7,307 bases of DNA from Firmicutes bacterium UBA7709. Lineage in GTDB: Bacteria; Bacillota_A; Clostridia; Peptostreptococcales; Anaerovoracaceae. A program made the position numbers and the translations under genes. Location: NCBI GenBank assembly GCA_002482405.1, contig DLFX01000260.1, forward strand, positions 1,672 to 8,978, read 5' to 3'. The notes below the pieces were generated by a model. The model was not told the origin of the DNA. It worked only from the letters and a program-made list of their open reading frames with translations, and made no database searches. Below, one piece after another: positions 1 through 5,610 of this stretch. The first letter of the stretch is position 1, and each line of letters begins with the position of its first letter.

Positions 1-2
1 AT

Positions 3-1115
3 CTTGCGATGCTTCTTTCCATGAGCGTCGCCGCCTATGCGGATACGGCGACAGGTGCTGAGGCAACCTCAGCAAACTCCGTCGGCGCTGCCGCCACATT
101 AAAGACAGTGCCCGTCAGCATAGATGGGAAGGCATTGCAAAATACAGCGGTGGAGACCGGTGGGACATTGTTTCTGCCGCTGCGGGCGGTATGTGAAGCC
201 CTTGGGTATTCGGTAACGTGGTCCCAGGCGGACCATTCCGTTACCGTGAAAACGCCGGACAAAACCGTGCTGTTTGAGCCGGAAAAAAATACTGTTTCCG
301 ACGGCGGCCACAGCTATTTTGTGAGCGGGTATCTTGTGAAGGAGACCGATTTCGCTTACGGCGACATCGGCGGGGGCTGCATCGCGGTCAACGGCCGTAT
401 CTATACCGCTTTTGACCTTATGTCGTCCTGCTTTGGCATCGGGAAAACTTATGACCAGACGGCGAATATCTATGCGCTGTCTCTCCTGCCCCAAGGCAAA
501 GCGGCGGTGGAAACTAAAAGGATCTATTCCGATGAAACCAAGCTTCTGACCAATATCCAGTATCCGTATTTCACTCTGGCGGATCAGGCGGTCGCGGACA
601 AAATCAACGGAGTGATCCTTGGCGATGTGAAAACAGCCCAGAAAGAGGCCCAGGATAACCTGGCGGATTCCAGCGAATATCAGAGCCCCAACCGGTGCGA
701 AACTTACTTTGATTACAAAATCGCATATCAGCAGGGAGACCTTCTGTCCGTCGTGCTCTGGGACTATCAGTATTACGGGGGAGCTCACGGCTCAACGAGA
801 CAGATCACCCACACCTTTGACCTGAAAACCGGAGCGGAGTACGCGCTGGCCGATCTCATGAAGGCGGATTCGGGATATGTGGGCTATATCAACGATACCA
901 TCAAGGCGGACATTGTGAAGGCCGGTATGGAAGACGACCAGCTCACAAAGTTTGAATCCATTGCCGACGATCAGGGCTACTACCTGTCCGACGGAGGATT
1001 GGTCATCTATTTCCAGCAGTACGAATACTTCCCCTATGCGGCGGGGATCATGGAATACACCATGCCATACGCGGATCTGAGCCAGTATCTGAAGACGGAG
1101 TTCCAGGAAAAATAA
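3..1115 (+). CDS. Secreted stalk-domain / DUF4163-DUF3298 protein (5' partial)
   Basis: The reading frame is open to the left edge. The first in-window Met (position 9) lies inside the hydrophobic core of a signal peptide ending in an AxA-type site (VAAYA, then DTAT), so the true start and the basic n-region are probably upstream of the window. Numbering from that Met, residues about 34-95 resemble the copper-amine-oxidase N-terminal 'stalk' domain (LFLPLRAVCEALGY, then a VTW strand), with a possible second, weaker copy to about 157. Residues about 172-258 fit DUF4163 and about 262-362 fit DUF3298 (YYGGAH junction, FDLKTG, late YFQQYEYFPYAAG). This DUF4163/DUF3298 pair occurs in PdaC- and RsiV-like envelope proteins. 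No PdaC-type deacetylase domain follows and no membrane anchor is visible, so a catalytic role is not supported. It is probably an exported, cell-wall-associated binding or sensing protein. Whether it shares a transcript with the kinase 55 bases downstream is open; no terminator is seen between them. Confidence 0.85.
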   Translation, partial: LAMLLSMSVAAYADTATGAEATSANSVGAAATLKTVPVSIDGKALQNTAVETGGTLFLPLRAVCEALGYSVTWSQADHSVTVKTPDKTVLFEPEKNTVSDGGHSYFVSGYLVKETDFAYGDIGGGCIAVNGRIYTAFDLMSSCFGIGKTYDQTANIYALSLLPQGKAAVETKRIYSDETKLLTNIQYPYFTLADQAVADKINGVILGDVKTAQKEAQDNLADSSEYQSPNRCETYFDYKIAYQQGDLLSVVLWDYQYYGGAHGSTRQITHTFDLKTGAEYALADLMKADSGYVGYINDTIKADIVKAGMEDDQLTKFESIADDQGYYLSDGGLVIYFQQYEYFPYAAGIMEYTMPYADLSQYLKTEFQEK

Positions 1116-1150
1116 AACAGGTCAGAACAGGCAGCAAAATATAAAATCCT

Positions 1151-1169
1151 AAACACATATAAGGTGTTT
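1151..1169 (+). promoter_or_regulatory. Inverted repeat enclosing the kinase ribosome binding site
   Basis: AAACAC (1151-1156) and GTGTTT (1164-1169) are perfect reverse complements separated by ATATAAG. The only plausible Shine-Dalgarno for the kinase (AAGG, 1161-1164) sits in the loop and stem edge, 6 bases before the ATG at 1171. A 6-bp A+T-rich stem is weak, so this may be chance, a small protein-binding site, or mild translational control. Upstream, TATAAAAT at 1140-1147 resembles a -10 element but has no recognisable -35 partner. Confidence 0.3.
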
Positions 1170-1170
1170 C

Positions 1171-2916
1171 ATGAAAAATATTACCTTAAAGATCATAATT
1201 TCTCTCGTGTGCTGTTCCCTGATCATCGCGCTGATCCTGAGCGGCGTTGCCATTACAAAGAGCAATGCCGTCATGCGGACTGAGGTGAGGAAAGAGCTGG
1301 TTTACGCGTCCCAGAAATATGCAAGCCAGTTCAGCGCCGAGTTCCAAACCCAGGAAAATGTGGTGGACCTCATATGCACGATGGTCTCAGGCTGGTTTGA
1401 CGTCGAGGATTACACAAACGACAGGGAACGGTTTCTGGCCTTGGAAAAAAGGCTGGACCGGATCATAAAAAATACGATGGAAGACATTCCGGAAACCAGA
1501 AGCCTCTATTTTACGTTCAACCCGGAAACAAGCGGTGGGAACGATGAAATCTGGTATTTACGGAGCGAGAAAGGGAAGGTCTATTATACGGAGGCGGACA
1601 ATACCGTGGAAAACTGGCTGGTGGACGGCGCCAATGCCGACGCCTACTATTTTGACGCGATCCGAAAGGGAAAAAGCTGGAGAAGCGTCGAGTACGATCA
1701 GTACCTGAAAACGTATTCCGTAACCTATTCCCGGGCGTGCAGGGACAAAAGCGGCGCACTGGTCGGAGTCATGGGCACAGACATACTGATTGACCATATC
1801 TTCGATACGGTTAAGCACATCCAGATGCGGGAGGGCGGCTCCGCCTTCCTGACGGACGGCGATTTCAATTATCTTGCCGGCAGCACCTCGAAGGAGGACT
1901 TCGCCGTGATGAAAAAGGACGGTATTCTGAATCTGCCGGCGGATTTTCAGAATTCTTCCGACTATACCGCGGTGAAAGGGGAGCATTACCTGACGACCTA
2001 TGCCAAGACGTCCAACGGGTGGATCGTGGCGCTGGTGCAAAGGGAGGAAACCTTGCTGAGGCCTATTCAGGATATGAAGAGGATTCTCTACACCATGGCG
2101 CTCATCACCCTGATCGCAGTTCTTGCCTACTCCTACTATTTCTCCAAGAAATCCCTCGCGCCTATCGTGCAGGAATTCGAGGAAAAAGACATCATCATGC
2201 TGCATCAGTCCAGACAGGCCAAGCTGGGAGAAATGGTCGGGAACATCGCCCACCAGTGGAAGCAGCCCCTGAACGTCATGAACATCATCCTGTCCAACCT
2301 CTGGGACGATTTTGGCCAGGGCAATCTCACGGAAGAACAGCTGAAATCCCATATCGAAGATATGCGGTCCCATATCAGGAATATGTCGGGCACGGTGGAT
2401 GATTTTGCGGACTTTTTAAAACCTTCCAGAAAGAAAGAAAAATTTTCTGTGAATGAAGCCATGGACACCACCCTGGGGTTGATGACGGAAAGCATCAAGA
2501 TCAACAGGATCTCGGTCGTCAGAGAGTCTGGGGAGAAGGCGGAGATTCTAGGCTACAGAAACGAATTTTGTCAGGGAATTTTCAATATACTCAACAATGC
2601 CAGAGACGCCATCATAGACTCGGATCCCGAAAAGCGTGAGATCCGGATCAGGATCTATTCCGTCAGGGATGGGAAACAGAGGTCCGCCGCCGTGATCGAC
2701 ATCACCAACCAAGGAGATCAGATCGCCCCGGAGATCATAAACCGGCTGTTTGAGCCTTATTTCACCACAAAGGATGAAAAGGGCGGCACCGGGATCGGCT
2801 TGTACCTGACGAAGGAAATCATCGAGTCCCATATGAACGGAACGGTGGAGATGTTCAACGTGCCGGGAGGAGTCTGCTGCAGGGTCACGATTCCCAAGGA
2901 GGTTCACAATGACTGA
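1171..2916 (+). CDS. Cache-domain membrane sensor histidine kinase
   Basis: 581-residue sensor kinase that should autophosphorylate on a histidine in response to an extracytoplasmic signal and pass the phosphate to the regulator encoded next. Helix 1 is at residues about 7-29. Residues about 33-300 form an extracellular region with Cache-like features (YFDAIRKGKSW, the VTYSRACRDKSGALVGVMGTDI strand series). Helix 2 is at about 305-325. A short helical linker without an obvious HAMP leads to the H-box, with His361 in GNIAHQWKQPLN. The ATPase domain has the N-box (NILNNA, Asn472/Asn476), the F-box FEPYFTTK (528-534) and the G2 box GGTGIGL (538-544). The G1 position reads NQGDQ (513-517) instead of DxGxG, and the residue after His361 is Gln, not Glu/Asp. 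HQWKQPL/HQWRQPL kinases form a known subgroup, so activity is still likely. The ATG at 1171 follows AAGG by 6 bases. The stop overlaps the regulator start by 8 bases, indicating translational coupling. The ligand cannot be read from the sequence. Confidence 0.93.
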   Translation: MKNITLKIIISLVCCSLIIALILSGVAITKSNAVMRTEVRKELVYASQKYASQFSAEFQTQENVVDLICTMVSGWFDVEDYTNDRERFLALEKRLDRIIKNTMEDIPETRSLYFTFNPETSGGNDEIWYLRSEKGKVYYTEADNTVENWLVDGANADAYYFDAIRKGKSWRSVEYDQYLKTYSVTYSRACRDKSGALVGVMGTDILIDHIFDTVKHIQMREGGSAFLTDGDFNYLAGSTSKEDFAVMKKDGILNLPADFQNSSDYTAVKGEHYLTTYAKTSNGWIVALVQREETLLRPIQDMKRILYTMALITLIAVLAYSYYFSKKSLAPIVQEFEEKDIIMLHQSRQAKLGEMVGNIAHQWKQPLNVMNIILSNLWDDFGQGNLTEEQLKSHIEDMRSHIRNMSGTVDDFADFLKPSRKKEKFSVNEAMDTTLGLMTESIKINRISVVRESGEKAEILGYRNEFCQGIFNILNNARDAIIDSDPEKREIRIRIYSVRDGKQRSAAVIDITNQGDQIAPEIINRLFEPYFTTKDEKGGTGIGLYLTKEIIESHMNGTVEMFNVPGGVCCRVTIPKEVHND

Positions 2917-3664
2917 TTTGAAATGCCTTCGGCTTTTATACGTGGAGGACGACGAGGCAACGAGGGAAGCATTTTCGAAATTTCTGAAGCTGCGGGTAGG
3001 AAAGCTGTACACCGCCGCAAACGGAGAGGAAGGCATCCAGAAGTTCTTTGCGTACAAGCCGAATCTGCTGATCGTGGATCTGATCATGCCCGGAATGTCC
3101 GGCCTCGAAATGATAGGGGAGATCCGGCGGCACGAGAAAGAGTGCGGAATACTGATCACCTCGTCGGTCAACGACGTCGGCACCATTCTGGAAGCGGTGG
3201 ACCTCAAGATCGACCATTATATCGTCAAGCCCATCGATCCTGAGGACCTGGAAAAGAAGCTCGCCAGGATCGCAAAGGAGATACTGGACAGGGAGGGAAA
3301 ACTCCGCGCCGTCAATCTCGCGCGGCTTGAGAACAGCGGCGCCATGGAGGACTTGATCCGGAGGGATTTTCTGCGGATTTTGAAAACCTATTCCGGGAAG
3401 GGGCCCCAGGACGTCAAGGTGCTCCTGTTTGAAAACCAGGTGGAAATCACCGCCATAGATGCGGCTACCGTGATGGAAAGGACCGTAAGCGCCAACCGGA
3501 GGAATCTTTCCATGACGGAGCAGTTTCGCAGGCTTTTCTATGAAGAGATATCGGGGAAATTGGAAGAATGCGTGGAGCTCGCAACGGGTTATCCTGTGAA
3601 GGTGACGTCCCTTCAAACAAATGAATCCAAAAAAACTGACAAAATAGTATTGACAATTGTATAG
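2909..3664 (+). CDS. Response regulator: receiver domain plus DUF2294/MpsC-like domain
   Basis: 251-residue cytoplasmic partner of the upstream kinase. Residues 1-120 are a complete receiver domain: acidic pocket Glu13/Asp14/Asp15, phospho-acceptor Asp57 in LLIVDLIMPGMSG, switch residues Thr84/Ser85, and Lys107-Pro108 in IVKPIDP. After a helical linker (about 121-142), residues about 143-251 show no helix-turn-helix, AAA+, GGDEF, HD-GYP or EAL signature. The pattern RRDFLRILKTYSGKGPQDVKV, a central strand region, and a closing EEISGKLEECVELATGYPVKV with a final strand agrees with my recollection of DUF2294 (MpsC-like family). That assignment is from memory and needs a profile search. Output is therefore probably protein-protein or membrane-linked rather than direct DNA binding. 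The start is fixed by AAGGAGGT at 2896-2903, 5 bases before the ATG and inside the kinase gene. The last codons contain a promoter for downstream transcription. Confidence 0.9.
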   Translation: MTDLKCLRLLYVEDDEATREAFSKFLKLRVGKLYTAANGEEGIQKFFAYKPNLLIVDLIMPGMSGLEMIGEIRRHEKECGILITSSVNDVGTILEAVDLKIDHYIVKPIDPEDLEKKLARIAKEILDREGKLRAVNLARLENSGAMEDLIRRDFLRILKTYSGKGPQDVKVLLFENQVEITAIDAATVMERTVSANRRNLSMTEQFRRLFYEEISGKLEECVELATGYPVKVTSLQTNESKKTDKIVLTIV

Positions 3665-3678
3665 AAAATTAGTAAAAT
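3650..3678 (+). promoter_or_regulatory. Near-consensus housekeeping (sigma-A-type) promoter
   Basis: TTGACA at 3650-3655 and TAAAAT at 3673-3678 are separated by exactly 17 bases, with A+T-rich flanks. The -35 hexamer matches consensus perfectly and the -10 at five of six positions. The -35 lies inside the last codons of the response regulator gene. The predicted start point is about 3685. It would transcribe the structured region ending at the 3779-3822 terminator and, with read-through, the glycine riboswitch and the two genes beyond. No better promoter is visible before the riboswitch. Confidence 0.7.
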
Positions 3679-3684
3679 TCTGAT

Positions 3685-3822
3685 AAGAATTATGCAAATC
3701 ATTGTTTGAGGTGCATGATTTCACTTCTGTAATTGATGTTGCAGTAATAGAGTGAGAATCGCAGGATTAGCTCTCTACAGACCAACGCAAAGCATTGCTA
3801 TGCTCGCGAAGGTCTTTTTTTT
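3685..3822 (+). ncRNA. Candidate small structured RNA or attenuator leader
   Basis: This non-coding stretch has its own strong promoter and ends at a terminator, giving a predicted RNA of about 138 nt. Visible hairpins: AAATCAT (3696-3702) with ATGATTT (3715-3721); and AGAG (3749-3752) with CTCT (3771-3774), enclosing AATC/GATT around a GCAG loop (3757-3768). The terminator follows. I do not recognise an RNA family: it lacks visible features of T-box, 6S, SRP or common riboswitches. It could be a free small RNA, or the first half of a leader in which termination must be relieved before the glycine riboswitch is transcribed. Confidence 0.4.
3779..3822 (+). terminator. Rho-independent terminator upstream of the glycine riboswitch
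   Basis: AGACC (3779-3783) pairs with GGTCT (3811-3815). After a 2x2 AA/AA internal loop come CGC/GCG, then an asymmetric internal loop, then GCAT/ATGC closing a TGCT tetraloop. The right arm runs directly into a T8 tract at 3815-3822. It would end transcription from the kinase/regulator genes and from the promoter at 3650. The interrupted stem suggests incomplete or conditional termination. Confidence 0.75.
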
Positions 3823-3856
3823 ATTCTGCGCATCATGAACATCAAACTGAATATTT

Positions 3857-4008
3857 CGGATGAAAGCAGCCCTAGACATTGCAGACGCCTACCAAACATT
3901 TGCTGCGCAAATGTGGTTAGGTTCGTAGCGGAAAAATGCAAGGCCGAAGCAGCAAACGAGCGCGGTGGCAGTCGCGCTCCGGAAACTAGCAGGCAAAAGG
4001 AAGGCTGC
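3857..4008 (+). promoter_or_regulatory. Glycine riboswitch, aptamer 1 of a tandem pair
   Basis: The conserved core segments appear in the right order: GGCCGAAGCAGCAAA (3942-3956), equivalent to the family's GCCGAAGGGGCAA, and CAGGCAAAAGGAA (3990-4002), equivalent to CAGGYAAAAGGAC. P1 is GCAGCC (3866-3871) with GGCTGC (4003-4008). P2 starts with TTGCA (3879-3883) and TGCAA (3937-3941) and continues into a long arm: CCTACC with GGTTAGG, then ACATTTG (3895-3901) with CAAATGT (3908-3914). P3 is capped by a 7-bp stem, GAGCGCG (3958-3964) with CGCGCTC (3973-3979). The leader CGGATGA (3857-3863) and linker CGGACGA (4009-4015) could form the leader-linker kink-turn known in tandem glycine riboswitches. 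The P2 arm is longer than usual; the usual GGAGAG segment reads CTAGACA. Confidence 0.88.
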
Positions 4009-4010
4009 CG

Positions 4011-4083
4011 GACGATACTTTGGAGAGATTCCGTTCAATCGGAGCGCCAACGAGGAAAGAACCAACAGGCAAAAGGACAGAGG
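4011..4083 (+). promoter_or_regulatory. Glycine riboswitch, aptamer 2 of a tandem pair
   Basis: This aptamer follows the GGACGA linker (4010-4015), as in the classical cooperative tandem arrangement. P1 is CTTTG (4018-4022) with CAGAG (4078-4082), including one G-U pair. The conserved GGAGAGA is at 4022-4028. P2 is TCCG (4030-4033) with CGGA (4040-4043). GCGCCAACGAGGAAAG (4044-4059) matches the GCGCCGAAGGGGCAA core with substitutions, and CAGGCAAAAGGACAGAG (4066-4082) is an essentially perfect 3' core. P3 is nearly absent: about GG/CC around AAAGAA. The core binding segments are kept, so ligand binding is plausible but should be tested separately from aptamer 1. It lies about 113 bases upstream of the dehydrogenase start. 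Confidence 0.88.
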
Positions 4084-4195
4084 AATTATGACCGGAAGCG
4101 ATCATAGGAATATTTGGTTTCCAACTGCTGAGTAAGATAAGCCGGCGGCAAGAATGGGAAGTCCGCCCGGCGCCAAAAGCAAGGAGGAAAAAAAG
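4084..4195 (+). promoter_or_regulatory. Riboswitch expression region with G+C-rich hairpin and ribosome binding site
   Basis: Candidate pairings between aptamer 2 and the start codon: TATGA (4087-4091) with TCATA (4102-4106); TTGG (4114-4117) with CCAA (4121-4124); and a strong hairpin, GCCGGCGG (4141-4148) with CCG-c-CCGGC (4163-4171). TTGGTT (4114-4119) can instead pair with AACCAA (4060-4065) inside aptamer 2. The hairpin is not followed by a T tract, so it is not a standard terminator. AAGGAGG (4181-4187) is a strong ribosome binding site 8 bases before ATG 4196 and is not obviously sequestered. The switching mechanism is therefore unresolved. Confidence 0.45.
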
Positions 4196-5536
4196 ATGAG
4201 AATGTTATTGGTAGGAGCAGGCGCCGTAGGAGAATCGATCCTGCGGATACTGGACACGAGAGACCCGAAGAGGACCTGGCTGGAACACGTAGTCGTAGCG
4301 GATTACAACCTGGAGAGGGCGAAGACTGTCTGCAGGCATTTAAACGGCAGCGACAGATACACGCCGGAATTTCTGGACGCTCACAAGAAGGATGATATCG
4401 TCGGGCTGATCAAAAAGTATAACTGCGACTACGTAATGGACGCCGCGTCGCCGTATTTGTCAAATACCATTTTTGACGCCGCGTTCGAAGGAGGAGCGAA
4501 CTACTCCAGCATGGGCACCTGGTCGGTACCCTACGATCCGCCGAGGTACGGCATCGGTCTTGAAAATTCTTTCAGCGAACCGATGTCCTGGTACAATTTC
4601 GCCGCTCATGAAGATTGGGCGAAGAAAGGTCAGATGGCGGTGATCTGCCTTGGGATCGACCCCGGCGTTGTGGACGTGTTTGCCAAGTTCGCGGCGGAGT
4701 ACTTATTTGACGAGCTTTATGAGATCCACGTCAAGGATGGCGGAAATCTGACGATCCCGGAGGCGGGAGAGGACGATATCACCTTCGGTTTCAACGTGTG
4801 GACGGTGCTGGATGAGTGTATGAATCCCAACGTCGAGTGGGATAAGGAGCGCGGATTTACCGTGGATCCGCCGTTCTCAGGCCTGGAAACCTTCGAGATG
4901 CCGGCAGGCGTAGGGGCAAACACGCTGGTTAAAATCGAGCATGAGGAGACGGTGCTCATGCCGAGATACCTCGAAAAGTACGGCCTCAGAAAATGCTCCT
5001 TCAAGAACGCTCTGGACGACAATCTGGTAGACGCCCTGAAGGTGATCAACGCGCTGGGCCTGAGAAGTCTCAAGCCGGTAGAGGTGGATGGCGTCCAGGT
5101 AGTCCCCAGGGACGTGGTCGCCGCCTGTGCGCCGCAGCCTGTGGATCTTGGAGACGAGATGATCGGGAAAATGTGCGTCGGGATCCACTGCAAGGGAATG
5201 AAAGACGGAAAGACCAGAGAAATCTTTATGTACCAGCCTTTCGACAACCAGCTTTCCATGAAAAACTGGAATATGCAGGCTGTCGTCGCCCAGACAGGCT
5301 TTGGAGCGGCTGTTGGGATCGAAATGATCGGCAAGGGTATCTGGAAGGACGCCGGCGTATTTTCACCGGAATACTTCGATCCGATCCCCTATCTGCAGGT
5401 CATGGACGAAGCGGGCTTTGAATACGGTATCGTAGAAATGGATTCCGAGTATAAAGCCATCCACGATAAAAAAATTATGTCGCAGATTTACAGAGAAGCG
5501 GCAAAGGCACACAAGGAAAAGAGCGCGAAGCGCTAA
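4196..5536 (+). CDS. Saccharopine dehydrogenase-family NAD(P)-dependent oxidoreductase
   Basis: 446-residue cytoplasmic oxidoreductase of the saccharopine dehydrogenase / saccharopine reductase-like superfamily. These enzymes make or cleave secondary amines joining two amino acids or polyamine parts, using NAD(P)(H). An N-terminal Rossmann fold is clear: LLVGAGAVGES with Gly7/Gly9/Gly12, and Asp36 in VVVADYN at the end of the second strand. Other family-like elements are ASPYLSN (84-90), GIDPGVVDVF (153-162) leading into the catalytic/dimer domain, and a C-terminal QTGFGAAVG region (366-374) followed by GVFSPEYFDPIPYL. The substrate cannot be assigned: I see no specific match to lysine, carboxynorspermidine or homospermidine enzymes. 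ATG 4196 is chosen because AAGGAGG lies 8 bases upstream; an in-frame ATG at 4154 would place 14 low-complexity residues over the leader hairpin. The gene is first after the glycine riboswitch and is followed by an amino acid permease, suggesting uptake or export linked to catabolism of a glycine-related compound. Confidence 0.88.
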   Translation: MRMLLVGAGAVGESILRILDTRDPKRTWLEHVVVADYNLERAKTVCRHLNGSDRYTPEFLDAHKKDDIVGLIKKYNCDYVMDAASPYLSNTIFDAAFEGGANYSSMGTWSVPYDPPRYGIGLENSFSEPMSWYNFAAHEDWAKKGQMAVICLGIDPGVVDVFAKFAAEYLFDELYEIHVKDGGNLTIPEAGEDDITFGFNVWTVLDECMNPNVEWDKERGFTVDPPFSGLETFEMPAGVGANTLVKIEHEETVLMPRYLEKYGLRKCSFKNALDDNLVDALKVINALGLRSLKPVEVDGVQVVPRDVVAACAPQPVDLGDEMIGKMCVGIHCKGMKDGKTREIFMYQPFDNQLSMKNWNMQAVVAQTGFGAAVGIEMIGKGIWKDAGVFSPEYFDPIPYLQVMDEAGFEYGIVEMDSEYKAIHDKKIMSQIYREAAKAHKEKSAKR

Positions 5537-5542
5537 AAGGGT

Positions 5543-5590
5543 AAAAAATGGTCTGAGCCGTTCTCAGAGCGGTTCAGACCATAAATTTTT
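5543..5590 (+). terminator. Intercistronic hairpin, possible bidirectional or partial terminator
   Basis: ATGGTCTGAGCCG (5548-5560) pairs with CGGTTCAGACCAT (5570-5582): 13 bp with a single G-U pair and a 9-base loop. It is flanked by A6 (5543-5548) on the left and AAATTTTT (5583-5590) on the right. This symmetry could terminate on either strand. It sits 11 bases after the dehydrogenase stop and just before the permease ribosome binding site. The tail (AAA then T5) is imperfect, so partial read-through or mRNA 3'-end protection is as likely as full termination. No separate permease promoter is evident in the remaining 20 bases. Confidence 0.7.
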
Positions 5591-5610
5591 AACTGTGAAG
5601 GAGAAGTGAT

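Noticed and set aside
99..788. Minus-strand frame (229 codons) opposite the secreted protein
   Set aside because: It is opposite a clear stalk/DUF3298 coding region and has no domain match.
1558..2373. Long minus-strand frame (271 codons) opposite the kinase gene
   Set aside because: It is antisense to a well-supported kinase with intact motifs, and no recognisable domain appears. It is a by-product of codon composition.
2936..3724. Minus-strand frame (262 codons) opposite the response regulator
   Set aside because: It is a shadow of the receiver-domain gene, without a recognisable family or start signals.
3784..3793. ACGCAAAGC resembling part of the c-di-GMP-I (GEMM) riboswitch
   Set aside because: The other conserved GEMM segments are missing, and the bases lie in the terminator stem.
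3958..3979. GCGCGGTGGCA resembling the T-box motif
   Set aside because: The segment is the loop and stem of riboswitch P3, and the T-box consensus AGGGTGGNACCGCG is not met.
3835..4107. Open frame of 90 codons on the + strand
   Set aside because: It lies across both glycine riboswitch aptamers, has no ribosome binding site, and its product looks like no known protein. RNA structure explains this DNA.
4154..4195. Upstream in-frame ATG extending the dehydrogenase by 14 residues
   Set aside because: It has no ribosome binding site and overlaps the leader hairpin. ATG 4196 has AAGGAGG at ideal spacing directly before the Rossmann strand.
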